Assembly (NCBI RefSeq): GCF_024207115.1
Contig: NZ_CP100128.1
Coordinates: 1,116,001-1,180,000, forward strand
Reading direction: 5' to 3'
Source of the DNA: Chromobacterium sp. IIBBL 290-4
Lineage (GTDB): Bacteria > Pseudomonadota > Gammaproteobacteria > Burkholderiales > Chromobacteriaceae
Length of the DNA: 64,000 bases
Shown: in pieces, positions 9,073-17,619 of the stretch
Position numbering within the stretch: the stretch's first letter is position 1
How the letters are laid out: the number at the start of each line of letters is the position of its first letter
Notes under the pieces: generated by a model
Told to the model about the DNA's origin: nothing
What the model saw: only the letters and a program-made list of their open reading frames with translations
Databases searched by the model: none
Position numbers and translations under genes: made by a program

Positions 9073-10386
9073 ATGACTACAGAAACCACCACCCTGGGAC
9101 AAGAAATCTTCAAGCTGAAAAACGTCTGCCGCGGCTTTTCCAAGGGCAGCGACGAAATCCAGGTGCTGGACGACGTCAATCTGACGCTGCGCGAAGGCGA
9201 AATCGTCGGCCTCTTGGGCCGCTCCGGCTCCGGCAAGTCCACGCTGCTGCGCATCATCGCCGGCTTGATCCAGCAAAGCAGCGGCGAAGTGAATTATCAG
9301 GGCAAGCCCTTGAAAGGCCCGGCCGACGGCGTGGCCATGGTGTTCCAGACCTTCGCGCTGTTTCCGTGGCTGACCGTGCTGCAAAACGTGGAAGCCGGCC
9401 TGGAAGCGCTGGGCGTGGAAACCAAGGAGCGCCGCAGACGCGCGCTGGCCGCCATCGACCTGATCGGCCTGGACGGCTTTGAAAACGCCTACCCGCGCGA
9501 GCTGTCCGGCGGCATGCGCCAACGCGTCGGCTTCGCCCGCGGCCTGGTGGTCAATCCCACGCTGCTGTTGATGGACGAGCCGTTCTCGGCGCTGGACGTG
9601 CTGACCGCCGAAACGCTGCGCACCGACATGCTGGACCTGTGGAACGACAAGCAGCTGCCGATCAAGTCGGTGCTGATCGTCACCCACAATATCGAAGAAG
9701 CGGTGTTCATGTGCGACCGCATCCTGGTGCTGTCGTCCAACCCCGGCCGCGTGGTGGCCGAGATCAAGGTGCCGTTCCCGCACCGCCGCAACCGGCTGGA
9801 CCCGGCGTTCCGCAAGATGGTGGACGATATCTACGCGCTGATGACCGCGCGCCGCAGCGCCCACACCATGCACAAGCTGCCGCTGGAAATCGGCAGCCAC
9901 CTGATCGAAGTATCCACCAACCTGATGGCCGGCCTGATCGAGGAAGTGGCGCAAGAGCCTTACTTCGGCAAAGCCGACATGCCGGAAATCGCGGAAAAGC
10001 TGCGCCTGGAAGTGGACGATCTGTTCCCGGTGGCGGAAATCCTCGAGCACCTGGGCTTCGTCGAGCTGAAGGACGGCGACATCCTGCTGACCACCGCCGG
10101 CAAGCTGTTCGCCGACTACGGCACCCAGGAGCGCAAGGTGCTGTTCGCCGAACACCTGCTGCGCAATGTGCCGATGGCCGCCCACATCCGCAAGGTGCTG
10201 CAGGAGCGCCCGGGCCAGCGCGCGCCGCGCTTGCGCTTCGCCCAGGAACTGGAAGACTCTCTGTCCGACCAGTCCGCCGAAGAGACGCTGGACACCGTGA
10301 TCAGTTGGGGCCGTTACGCCGAAATTTTCTCCTACAACGACCACACCGAAACCTTCAGCCTGGAAGATGTGGAAGGCGGCCAGTAA
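9073..10386 (+). CDS. ABC transporter ATPase with C-terminal AAA-associated domain
   Basis: A 437-residue ATP-binding subunit. Residues 1-260 form a NitT/TauT-type ABC ATPase: Walker A GRSGSGKST, Q-loop MVFQTFALFPWLTV, signature LSGGMRQRV, Walker B LLLMDEPFSALD and H-loop TH. The remaining ~175 residues (from about HKLPLEIGSHLIEV) are an extra helical domain resembling the AAA-associated C-terminal domain (PF09821 type), containing winged-helix-like GLIEEVAQEPYFGKAD and EILEHLGFVELKDGDILLT stretches. That domain is probably regulatory. Forms a two-gene operon with the fused permease and ends at a strong terminator. The substrate cannot be named. Confidence 0.9.
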   Translation: MTTETTTLGQEIFKLKNVCRGFSKGSDEIQVLDDVNLTLREGEIVGLLGRSGSGKSTLLRIIAGLIQQSSGEVNYQGKPLKGPADGVAMVFQTFALFPWLTVLQNVEAGLEALGVETKERRRRALAAIDLIGLDGFENAYPRELSGGMRQRVGFARGLVVNPTLLLMDEPFSALDVLTAETLRTDMLDLWNDKQLPIKSVLIVTHNIEEAVFMCDRILVLSSNPGRVVAEIKVPFPHRRNRLDPAFRKMVDDIYALMTARRSAHTMHKLPLEIGSHLIEVSTNLMAGLIEEVAQEPYFGKADMPEIAEKLRLEVDDLFPVAEILEHLGFVELKDGDILLTTAGKLFADYGTQERKVLFAEHLLRNVPMAAHIRKVLQERPGQRAPRLRFAQELEDSLSDQSAEETLDTVISWGRYAEIFSYNDHTETFSLEDVEGGQ

Positions 10387-10409
10387 GCCTGCCCCCAGGT
10401 TTTGCCCCG

Positions 10410-10440
10410 CAGGCGCGTCGCCAGACGCGCCTGTTTTATT
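10410..10440 (+). terminator. Rho-independent terminator of the ABC operon
   Basis: Perfect ten-base stem CAGGCGCGTC (10410-10419) / GACGCGCCTG (10424-10433) with a GCCA loop and TTTTATTT behind it. Confidence 0.9.
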
Positions 10441-10483
10441 TCCCCCGGCCGAAAGGCCAGATGCCTCCTGTCCTGTCGTCTGC

Positions 10484-10512
10484 TTGGTGCGTTCGCCGCC
10501 AATCGTTACAAT
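10484..10512 (+). promoter_or_regulatory. Sigma-70 promoter of the DUF721 gene
   Basis: TTGGTG (10484-10489), a 17-base spacer and TACAAT (10507-10512). Transcription would begin near 10519, only about 10 bases before the first ATG (10528) and 24 before the second (10543). Confidence 0.65.
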
Positions 10513-10542
10513 GCGGGCTTAGTTGCAATGGAAACCACCGCC

Positions 10543-10971
10543 ATGTCCGGACGCCCGCTCAACGACATCACCCGCCAGGATCAGACCTTGGCCCGCCTGA
10601 CCGCCGCCGCGCGCGAGCTGATGGCGCTGGACCGCGCCTTCAAGAAACTGATCCCCGCCGCCATGGCCGAGGCCTGCCGCGCCGTGCGCATCCGCGACGA
10701 CGAGCTGGTGCTGCATGCCGACAACGGCATCGTCGCAGCCCGGCTGCGCATGACCGCGCCCGGCCTGCTGCCGCAATTGGCCAAGCAGGGCTATATCGCC
10801 TCCAAGGTGCGGGTCAAGGTGGCGCTGCAAGTCGTCCGCCCCAAGAAGCCCAAGTCTTTGGCCATCAGCGAAGCCGCGCTGGACGGCATGGAACAGGCTG
10901 CCGCCAGCATAGACAACGCCGAAGTCCGCGCCGCGGTGGCGCGGCTGATCGCGCACCAACGACGCGGCTGA
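10543..10971 (+). CDS. DUF721/DciA-like protein
   Basis: A small basic soluble protein of 142 residues (147 if the in-frame ATG at 10528 is used). It matches the DUF721 pattern: an N-terminal helix, ARELMALDRAFKKLIPAAMAE, a central strand region ELVLHADNGIVAARLRMTAPGLL, then QGYIASKVRVKVA. In this family DciA assists loading of the replicative helicase DnaB. Shorter DUF721 members near secA in proteobacteria are less studied. The C terminus after about 105 is an Ala-rich helical tail. ATG 10543 is preferred because GGAAACC lies upstream, while 10528 would have almost no leader. Own promoter (10484-10512). Confidence 0.7.
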   Translation: MSGRPLNDITRQDQTLARLTAAARELMALDRAFKKLIPAAMAEACRAVRIRDDELVLHADNGIVAARLRMTAPGLLPQLAKQGYIASKVRVKVALQVVRPKKPKSLAISEAALDGMEQAAASIDNAEVRAAVARLIAHQRRG

Positions 10972-11070
10972 GCGACATGCCATACGCCTCTCCGCCTTCA
11001 TATCTTCACTGAAGGGGAGTAAAGTGGCGGCACTTTCCCATCCCGCTCCCATTGGATAGAGGACGCCGCC

Positions 11071-12723
11071 ATGTCAGAACAAGATAAGCAACACCCCGCT
11101 CCCGAAACCGCCCCGCAAGATCCGTCGCGCCGCCGCCTGTTCGAAGGCCTGGCCGCCATCGGCGCCGCCAGCGTGCTGCCGGTCGTCGCCAGCGAAAGCG
11201 CCGAAGCCGCGCCGGCCATCCACGGCTCGCTGGACGCCAAGCTGCGCCACAGTGTGAAAAACGTGGTGGTGATCTACCTGGAAAACCGCAGCTTCAACAA
11301 TCTGTACGGCAACTTCCCCGGCGTGAAGCACCCGCTGTCGCAAGCGCCGGCCGAAGCCTGTATCCAGCTGGACCGCGACGGCTCCAGGCTGAAAAACCTG
11401 CCCAAGATCTGGGGCGGCATGGTGCAGCGCGGCCAGACCATCGCCGGCAAGTACTACCTGATTGATGAAAACGCCATCCAGAACCTGCCCAACGGCCCCT
11501 TCCCGCTGAAAGACGCCGAAGGCCAGCTGCTGCCGGAAGCGGTGATCACCCGCGACCTGTGGCATTTGTTCTACCAGAACCAGATGCAGATCAACGGCGG
11601 CAAGAACGACCAGTTCGTCGCCTGGGCCGACTCCGGCGCGCTGGTGATGGGCCATTACAGCGAAACCGCCAAGAATCTCAACCAATGGAAGATCGCCCAG
11701 CACTACACGCTGTGCGACAACTTCTTCATGGCGGCCTTCGGCGGCTCCTACCTCAACCACCAGTTCCTGATCTCGGCCCGCACCCCGGAATACTTCAACG
11801 CCAAGGACACCGCGGCGGCCAAGAAGATCGCCGTGCTGGACGACGGCCCGCAAGGCTACAAGCTGAAGGTGAAGCAGGCCACCTCGGCGATGGACGGCCC
11901 GCCGCAGTTCGTCAACAACGGCGCCATCACGCCGGACGGCTACGCGGTCAATACCATGGCCCCGCCGTTCCAACCGAGCTATATCAAGCCGGCAGAAGGC
12001 GGCGACCCGCGCTACGCCGATCCGGCCGACGCGGGCACCCTGCCGCCGCAAACCTATGACACCATCGGCGATCTGCTGTCGCGCAAGGGCGTCAGTTGGG
12101 CCTGGTACGGCGGCAGCTGGCAGGCGGCGCTGGAAGGCAAGGGCGGCCCGGACACGCCCAACTTCCAGTACCACCACCAGCCGTTCAACTACTTCAAGAG
12201 CTTCGCGCCCGGCACCAAGGCCCGCGAAGAGCACCTGCGCGACGGCGGCCTCGGCGACAGCCCGATCAGCAACCGCTTCATCGCCGACGCGGTGGCCGGC
12301 AAGCTGCCGGCGGTGGCCTTCTACAAGCCGCAGGGCAACCTGAACATGCACGCCGGCTACTCGGACGTGGAAAGCGGCGACCGCCACGTCGCCAACGTGC
12401 TGCAGCACCTGATGAGCGGTCCGCAGTGGAAGAATATGGTGGTGGTCATCACCCATGACGAAAACGGCGGCTGGTGGGACCACGTGGCGCCGCCCAAGGG
12501 CGACCGCTGGGGCCCGGGCAGCCGCATTCCGGCCATCGTGGTATCGCCTTTCGCCAAAAAGGGCCATGTCGACCACACCTTCTACGACACCACCTCCATC
12601 ATCCGCTTCATCAGCCGCCTGCACGGCCTACCGGAGCTGGAGGGCGTCAAGGTGCGCAACCAGGCCTTCCATCAGCGCGGCGCGCAGCCGCCGGGCGACC
12701 TGACCGGCGCGCTGGCGCTGTAA
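11071..12723 (+). CDS. acpA: AcpA-type phosphoesterase (acid phosphatase/phospholipase C superfamily), Tat-exported
   Basis: A 550-residue member of the PF04185 phosphoesterase family, which includes Francisella AcpA and bacterial non-haemolytic phospholipases C. A long N-region is followed by a twin-arginine motif (SRRRLFEG, 19-26), a hydrophobic core and an AEAA cleavage region, so it is Tat-exported. The metal/nucleophile block VVVIYLENRSFNNLYGNFPGV (its ENRSF near 70) and the late THDENGGWWDHVAPP block are diagnostic. Hydrolyses phosphomonoesters or phospholipid head groups in the periplasm or outside; which one cannot be told from sequence. GGATAGAGGA lies upstream of the ATG. Ends at the strong terminator 12772-12805. 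Transcribed alone. Confidence 0.88.
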   Translation: MSEQDKQHPAPETAPQDPSRRRLFEGLAAIGAASVLPVVASESAEAAPAIHGSLDAKLRHSVKNVVVIYLENRSFNNLYGNFPGVKHPLSQAPAEACIQLDRDGSRLKNLPKIWGGMVQRGQTIAGKYYLIDENAIQNLPNGPFPLKDAEGQLLPEAVITRDLWHLFYQNQMQINGGKNDQFVAWADSGALVMGHYSETAKNLNQWKIAQHYTLCDNFFMAAFGGSYLNHQFLISARTPEYFNAKDTAAAKKIAVLDDGPQGYKLKVKQATSAMDGPPQFVNNGAITPDGYAVNTMAPPFQPSYIKPAEGGDPRYADPADAGTLPPQTYDTIGDLLSRKGVSWAWYGGSWQAALEGKGGPDTPNFQYHHQPFNYFKSFAPGTKAREEHLRDGGLGDSPISNRFIADAVAGKLPAVAFYKPQGNLNMHAGYSDVESGDRHVANVLQHLMSGPQWKNMVVVITHDENGGWWDHVAPPKGDRWGPGSRIPAIVVSPFAKKGHVDHTFYDTTSIIRFISRLHGLPELEGVKVRNQAFHQRGAQPPGDLTGALAL

Positions 12724-12771
12724 TTCAGGCTGGGCCGCGCGACACGCCGCCCCAGCGCTCTGCTATAGTGC

Positions 12772-12805
12772 AACCGCCTCCATCCTTGGAGGCGGTTTTC
12801 TTTTC
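12772..12805 (+). terminator. Rho-independent terminator after the AcpA-type gene
   Basis: Stem AACCGCCTCC (12772-12781) / GGAGGCGGTT (12788-12797), six-base loop, then TTCTTTTC. An extended -10-like TGCTATAGT (12761-12769) just upstream may be the promoter of the next small gene and would put the stem-loop in its leader. Confidence 0.87.
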
Positions 12806-12818
12806 ACAGGCCCCAGCC

Positions 12819-13226
12819 ATGATCAATCGCACTTCTTTCGCCGGCGCGCTGCTGCTCGGCCTCTTGTCCGCGCCCGCCTTTTCCTGCGGCGATGAAGCCA
12901 TGCTCTACAGCGCCGATTACGACCAATGCATGAACCAGGCCGCCTCCACCGCCGCCATGCTGGACTGCATCCACACCGAGCATGGCAAGCAGGACAAGCT
13001 GCTGAACGACAACTACAAGAAGCTGATGGCGCAGTTCTCCAGCAAGCGCCAGCCGCGCCTGCTGGCCGCGCAAAGGCTGTGGCTGCAATACCGCGAGGCC
13101 AATTGCCAGGCTTATGTCGATCCGGACGGCGGCACCGCCGAGGCGCTGACCGGCGCCGACTGCATGCTGCGCGCCACTGCCGAACGCGCCGCCGAATTGG
13201 CCAAAATGCAGCCTGAGCAACACTAA
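12819..13226 (+). CDS. Secreted LprI-like (DUF1311) small protein
   Basis: A 135-residue exported protein. Residues 1-20 form a Sec signal peptide ending APAFSCG. The mature part has the LprI/DUF1311 layout: paired cysteines, QDKLLNDNYKKLMAQ, then QRLWLQYREANCQAYVD and a distal ADCMLRATAERAAEL. Members of this family include a mycobacterial lysozyme inhibitor, but most have no assigned role. Six cysteines in the mature protein suggest disulfides in the periplasm. The ATG at 12819 is chosen because the longer upstream frame is a shadow of the preceding gene and because a signal peptide begins exactly here. Confidence 0.75.
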   Translation: MINRTSFAGALLLGLLSAPAFSCGDEAMLYSADYDQCMNQAASTAAMLDCIHTEHGKQDKLLNDNYKKLMAQFSSKRQPRLLAAQRLWLQYREANCQAYVDPDGGTAEALTGADCMLRATAERAAELAKMQPEQH

Positions 13227-13229
13227 AAC

Positions 13230-13262
13230 TATCTTCCAAGGAAATAACTTCCATGGAAGATA
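13230..13262. promoter_or_regulatory. Double palindromic MarR-type operator
   Basis: A near-perfect 33-base inverted repeat: TATCTTCCA (13230-13238) pairs with TGGAAGATA (13254-13262), and GGAA (13240-13243) with TTCC (13249-13252). It can also be read as two adjacent palindromes, TTCCAAGGAA (13234-13243) and CTTCCATGGAAG (13248-13259), with centres 15 bases apart. It ends three bases before the MarR start codon and contains its GGAAGA ribosome site, so bound repressor would shut off its own gene. Confidence 0.75.
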
Positions 13263-13265
13263 AAT

Positions 13266-13781
13266 ATGTGCCATGATGAATTCATGGACAAGCTAGATAG
13301 CATTCTCGAGCAATGGCGGCAGGCCCGCCCGGATGTCGACTGCACCGCCATGGCGGTGGTCGGCCGCCTGGGCCGCCTCGTCATCCATCTGCAAAACCAG
13401 CTGGCCGGCAACTTCGCCGCCTTCGGCCTGAAAGACGGCGAGTTCGACGTGCTGGCCACGCTGCGCCGCGCCGGCGGCGCCGATGGCCTCTGCCCCACCG
13501 ATCTCTACACCAGCCTGATGCTCACCTCCGGCGCCGTCAGCAAGCGGCTGGACCGGCTGGAGGCCGCCGGCTGGGTGTCGCGCCAGCCCAATCCCGACGA
13601 CCGCCGCGCCTTGCGCATCCATCTGACTCCGGCAGGGCTAGCACTGATAGACCGCGCGCTGGAAGGGCATGTGGCCGCCATGGAAGACGCGCTGGCTCCA
13701 TTAGCCCCCGAGCAGCGCGCTCAATTGGCCAGCCTGCTCAAACACTGGCTGCAAGGCTTCCCCGGCGAATCGCAGGGCTAA
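13266..13781 (+). CDS. MarR-family transcriptional regulator
   Basis: A 171-residue winged-helix repressor. The core spans about 30-140: LNQLAGNFAAFGLKDGEFDVLATLRR-type helices, recognition helix SLMLTSGAVSKRLDRLEAAGWV and wing RQPNPDDRRALRIHLTPAG, the classic MarR signature. Start at 13266 is supported by GGAAGA six bases upstream; an in-frame ATG at 13284 (MDKLDSI) is possible. It lies directly behind a double palindrome that overlaps its ribosome site, so autorepression is likely. The next genes on the same strand, a hydrolase and an MFS carrier, are plausible targets. The ligand is unknown; MarR proteins of this type often sense aromatic acids or oxidants. Confidence 0.92.
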   Translation: MCHDEFMDKLDSILEQWRQARPDVDCTAMAVVGRLGRLVIHLQNQLAGNFAAFGLKDGEFDVLATLRRAGGADGLCPTDLYTSLMLTSGAVSKRLDRLEAAGWVSRQPNPDDRRALRIHLTPAGLALIDRALEGHVAAMEDALAPLAPEQRAQLASLLKHWLQGFPGESQG

Positions 13782-13871
13782 GCGCCTCTCTTTTCCCGCT
13801 TTCCCACCCCTGACGCCGCTGGCGCCAGCCGCCCCCGGCTTGCCCGACGCCAGGCAATATTGGAGACCGCG

Positions 13872-14672
13872 ATGGCTTATCACACCCACCAGAATCGACG
13901 GCTTTACTACCTGGATCATGGCAGCGGCCCCGCCGCGCTGCTGCTGCACGGCATCTGCAATAGCGGCCGCGCCTGGCTGCCGCAGCTGCAAGCGCTGAGC
14001 TCGGCCGGCTACCGCGTGATCGCCCCCGACTTCGCCGGCCACGGCGCTTCGTCGCGGCTGGACGCGCCCTACAGCGTGGCCGATCTCGCCGCCGACTGCG
14101 TCGCGCTGCTGGACCACCTGGATCTGCCCCAGGCCCATATCGTCGGCCTGTCCCTGGGCGGCATGGCGGCGCAACAACTGGCGCTGGACGCGCCGTCGCG
14201 GGTGCGCAGCCTGACCGTGGCCTGCAGCTTCCCCTCCACCGCCTCAGACGAAGCCAGGCAGATGCTGGCCACGTGGAAGCAGACCTTGCGCGAACCGGAT
14301 GGTCCTCTTAAGCGGCTGGAGCAAAGCTGGCCGCGCAATCTCAATGCCGCCTTCCGCGCCAGCCCCGCCGGGCAGGCGCTGTACTGGCAATGGCATGCCC
14401 AGGCGGCGCAGGCGGACGGCGAATCGCAAGCCCGCATCTGCGAAGGACTGGCCGACTACCACCTCGCCGACCGTTTGGCCTCCATCGCCGCGCCCGCGCA
14501 GTATCTGGCGGGGGAGTGCGACGAGGTGTCGCCGCCGGCGCTGGGCCAATGGATGGCCTCCCAAGTGCCCGGCGCGCGCTTCGCGATTCTGCCCGGCGCG
14601 GCTCACGTGGCCAATGTGGACAGCGCCGCGGCCTTCAACGACGCCCTGCTCGCCTTTTTGCGCCAACACTGA
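13872..14672 (+). CDS. Alpha/beta hydrolase (enol-lactonase/esterase type)
   Basis: A 266-residue cytosolic alpha/beta hydrolase. Visible features: oxyanion loop LLLHGICNSGRAW, the nucleophile elbow GLSLGG (Ser near 95), acid residue region GECDEVSPPA and catalytic His in GAAHVANVDS near the C terminus. The overall pattern resembles 3-oxoadipate enol-lactonase and related carboxyl esterases, but no beta-ketoadipate genes accompany it. ATG 13872 was chosen because TGGAGA lies six bases upstream; a TTG four codons earlier is unlikely. It lies between marR and an MFS carrier with a 13-base gap to the latter, suggesting a regulated three-gene unit that handles an imported or exported ester or lactone. 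Confidence 0.82.
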   Translation: MAYHTHQNRRLYYLDHGSGPAALLLHGICNSGRAWLPQLQALSSAGYRVIAPDFAGHGASSRLDAPYSVADLAADCVALLDHLDLPQAHIVGLSLGGMAAQQLALDAPSRVRSLTVACSFPSTASDEARQMLATWKQTLREPDGPLKRLEQSWPRNLNAAFRASPAGQALYWQWHAQAAQADGESQARICEGLADYHLADRLASIAAPAQYLAGECDEVSPPALGQWMASQVPGARFAILPGAAHVANVDSAAAFNDALLAFLRQH

Positions 14673-14685
14673 CGCGGAGAACACC

Positions 14686-15873
14686 ATGAATCCCAGCACC
14701 TCCCGCTCCTCTCTCGGCCTGGCCTGCGCCATCATCCTGGCGGGCCTCAACCTGCGCCCCTGCTTGGCCGCCATCGGCCCCTTGCTGGAACCGATACGCC
14801 ACGCCACCGGCATCCGCTTCAGCGACGCCGCCCTGCTCACTACCCTGCCTATCGCCGCCATGGGCGCGGGCGCGTTCGCCGGCAGCCGGCTGGAAGCCTG
14901 GCTGGGCGCGCGCGGCGGCGTGCTGCTGGCGCTGGCGCTGATCCTGCTTTCCTGCGCGCTGCGCCTGTCTCCTCCCGGCTACCCCGCGCTGCTCGCCACC
15001 GCCTTGCTGGCCGGCTGCGGCATCGCGCTGGCCCAGGCCTTGCTGCCCGGTTTGATCAAGCATCACTTCCCCGACAAGGTCTCGCTGCTGATGGGCCTGT
15101 ACGTGACCGCCATCATGGGTGGCGCCTCGCTGGCCGCGGCCGGCGCGCCGTGGCTGGCCCAGGCCAGCGGCCAATGGCAGCTGGGCCTGGCGGTGTGGGC
15201 CTTGCCCGCCGCGCTGGGCTGCTGCTTATGGTGGCGGAATGCGCCCGCTGCGACAGGCGGCTCCGCCCCGGCAAGCGCTGCCGCCTCGCCCTCCCGCCTG
15301 CCGCGCGCCTGGCTGCTGGCCGGCTACTTCGGCCTCGGCACCGCCGTCTATACCTGCTCGCTGGCCTGGCTGCCGCCGTTTTTCGTGCAACTGGGCTGGA
15401 GCGGCCAGCAAGGCGGGCTGATGCTCAGTTATATGACCGGCATGGAAGTGCTGGCCGGACTGACCCTGCCGGCGCTATCGGCGCGCGGCCCTGATCTGCG
15501 CGGCTGGCTGGCGCTGGCCCTGTGCTTCACGCTGGCGGGTTTGCTGGGCATGGTGGCGCTGCCGCAGGATCAACTGATGCTGCTGTGGGTGGGCCTGCTG
15601 GGACTGGGCGTGGGCGGCCTGTTTCCCCTCAGCATGATTCTGACCTTGTCGCATCTGGACGACAGCCGCGCCGCCGGCCAGCTGACGGCCTTCGTGCAGG
15701 GGATAGGCTATCTGATCGCCGCCTGCGCGCCCTTCTTCGCCGGCTGGCTGCGCGACGTCACCGCCAGCTTCTCCTTGGCCTGGCTGGCCTTGGCCGGCGC
15801 GGTGGCCTTGCTGTTGCTGCTGACCGCGCGCTTCGCGCCGCAGCGCTACCGGCTGGCGATGCGGCTGGCCTGA
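14686..15873 (+). CDS. MFS transporter, CynX/NimT type
   Basis: A 395-residue inner-membrane carrier with about twelve hydrophobic segments and a short polar central loop (about 190-205). The opening ILAGLNLRPCLAAIGPLLEPIR matches the CynX/NimT branch (cyanate and nitroimidazole-related carriers), where an N-terminal NLRP motif and a late GLGVGGLFPLSMIL segment are typical. The start at 14686 follows GCGGAGA. It is 13 bases after the hydrolase and in the same orientation, so they are probably co-transcribed under the MarR regulator. Substrate unknown. Confidence 0.87.
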   Translation: MNPSTSRSSLGLACAIILAGLNLRPCLAAIGPLLEPIRHATGIRFSDAALLTTLPIAAMGAGAFAGSRLEAWLGARGGVLLALALILLSCALRLSPPGYPALLATALLAGCGIALAQALLPGLIKHHFPDKVSLLMGLYVTAIMGGASLAAAGAPWLAQASGQWQLGLAVWALPAALGCCLWWRNAPAATGGSAPASAAASPSRLPRAWLLAGYFGLGTAVYTCSLAWLPPFFVQLGWSGQQGGLMLSYMTGMEVLAGLTLPALSARGPDLRGWLALALCFTLAGLLGMVALPQDQLMLLWVGLLGLGVGGLFPLSMILTLSHLDDSRAAGQLTAFVQGIGYLIAACAPFFAGWLRDVTASFSLAWLALAGAVALLLLLTARFAPQRYRLAMRLA

Positions 15874-15936
15874 CGAGGTGCGCGCGGACGGGCGGCTGTG
15901 CGATGATGCAAAAAAGCCGCCCGTCATGGAGACCCT

Positions 15937-17529
15937 ATGGCCCTGCTCCGCCTCTTGCTGCTGCTCTCGCTATGCCTGCCCGCCTGGGCCGCCGAGCCGC
16001 GCGCCAACCCTTCCGCCGCCGACCGCGCCCGCACGCTGGAGCTGGACAACCGCCCCATCTTCCTGTTTCTGGCCAAGCAGGCCAGCCTGAGCCCGGAGCA
16101 ACGGCTGCAGCGCACGGTGGAGCGCATCCAGGAACTGGACGCCAACGACTTGAAGCAGCCGGTCAAGACCGCGCCGCTGGCCGATCCCCGCCTGCGCGGC
16201 ATCGCGCTGAGCATCAACGGCAAGCCGCTGTTCACGCTGCTGGCGGACGATCTCGATCCCGGCGACCAATTGACGCTGGAACAGGCCGCCGCCCGCGCGC
16301 AAGACCGGCTCAACGATTTGCGCCAGGCCGCGCTGGAACAGCGTTCGCCCGAGCAGATGGTCAAGGCCGGCTTGCTGGCCCTGCTCGCCACCGCCGTTTT
16401 CATCGCCCTGCTGTCCTTGATCATGCGCTTGCGCGGCGCCTCGCGCCTCCGCTTGCAGCAACAGCCGCTCGGCAAGCTGCCCTGGCTGGGCGGCCGCTTC
16501 GATTTTCACCATTTCCTGCGCGCCGCCGAGTGCCAGCTGGTGGACATCACCGCCTTGCTGTCGGCGCTGGCCGCCGGCTATGTCTGGCTCAGCTACGCGC
16601 TGGGCCTGTTCCCCTACACCCGGCCGCTGGGCCGCAAGCTGGGCGATTCCTTCTGGCAGCTGGTCGCCACCATCGTCGACGACATCCTGTCGGCGCTGCC
16701 CGGCCTCGCCACCGTGGCGGTGATTTTCCTGCTCACCCGGCTGCTGCACCGGGCGCTGGCCTTGCTGTTCGGCGCGGTGGAACGCGGCCAGCTGGACTTG
16801 CCCGGCCTGCACGCTGAGACGGTAGGAGCGACCCGCCGCCTGGCCGGCGTGGCGCTGTGGCTGTTCGCGCTGATCGTGGCCTACCCTTATCTGCCCGGCG
16901 CCGGCAGCGATGCCTTCAAGGGCGTCAGCGTGTTCTTCGGCCTGATGGTGACGCTAGGCTCGGCCGGCTTGATGAACCACGCCATGAGCGGCCTGGTGCT
17001 GATCTATTCCCGCGCGCTGCGGGCGGGAGACTATGTGCGCGTCGGCGAAGTGGAGGGCACCGTCAGCGAGCTGTCGGCGCTGTCCACCAAGATCGCCACC
17101 TGCCAAGGATTTGAAATCACCATCCCCAACGCTGTGGCGGTGGGCGGACGCATCCACAACTTCAGCCGCCACGACGGCGAAGACGGCGCCTTGATCGCCA
17201 CCCGCCTCACCATAGGCTACGACACGCCCTGGCGGCAGGTGGCCGGGCTGCTGGAATTGGCCGCGCGCCGCTGCGAAGGCGTGGACCCGCAATGGACGCC
17301 GCGCGTGCGCAAGCTGGCGCTGCAGGATTTCTACATAGAATACGAGCTGCAAGTCAAAGTGGCGCAGGGCGCCAACCCGCCGGATGTGCTGGACGCGCTG
17401 CTGGGCCATGCGCTCGATGCTTTCAACGAATTCGGCGTGCAGATTCTGTCGCCACACTTCACCGAACAACCCGCCGCGCCCGCCATCGTCCCGCAGCCGC
17501 GCTGGCGCGAACCGCCTGCCCGACAATAG
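15937..17529 (+). CDS. MscS-family mechanosensitive channel
   Basis: A 530-residue inner-membrane channel that opens under hypo-osmotic stress. A signal peptide (1-18, ending AWAAEP) precedes a ~125-residue periplasmic region rich in charged helices. The first membrane helix is near 147-167, more follow at about 200-320, and the MscS core starts near 325: the pore-lining helix SAGLMNHAMSGLVLIYSRAL, then DYVRVGEVEGTVSELSALSTKI and the ITIPNAV beta-domain block, which are strongly conserved. The periplasmic extension places it with the larger MscS homologues rather than minimal MscS. Appears monocistronic; proA follows after 90 bases. Confidence 0.9.
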   Translation: MALLRLLLLLSLCLPAWAAEPRANPSAADRARTLELDNRPIFLFLAKQASLSPEQRLQRTVERIQELDANDLKQPVKTAPLADPRLRGIALSINGKPLFTLLADDLDPGDQLTLEQAAARAQDRLNDLRQAALEQRSPEQMVKAGLLALLATAVFIALLSLIMRLRGASRLRLQQQPLGKLPWLGGRFDFHHFLRAAECQLVDITALLSALAAGYVWLSYALGLFPYTRPLGRKLGDSFWQLVATIVDDILSALPGLATVAVIFLLTRLLHRALALLFGAVERGQLDLPGLHAETVGATRRLAGVALWLFALIVAYPYLPGAGSDAFKGVSVFFGLMVTLGSAGLMNHAMSGLVLIYSRALRAGDYVRVGEVEGTVSELSALSTKIATCQGFEITIPNAVAVGGRIHNFSRHDGEDGALIATRLTIGYDTPWRQVAGLLELAARRCEGVDPQWTPRVRKLALQDFYIEYELQVKVAQGANPPDVLDALLGHALDAFNEFGVQILSPHFTEQPAAPAIVPQPRWREPPARQ

Positions 17530-17619
17530 CCAATACCCAGTCCCATCCTGTCTGGCCCCAGGCTGCGCTTTGGTTTAAGCTGAAGCCAATCCGTGAAAAC
17601 AAGATGCCAGGGGCCGCAC

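Noticed and set aside
11074..12624. 516-codon open frame opposite the AcpA-type gene
   Set aside because: Antisense shadow of a gene with strong family motifs.
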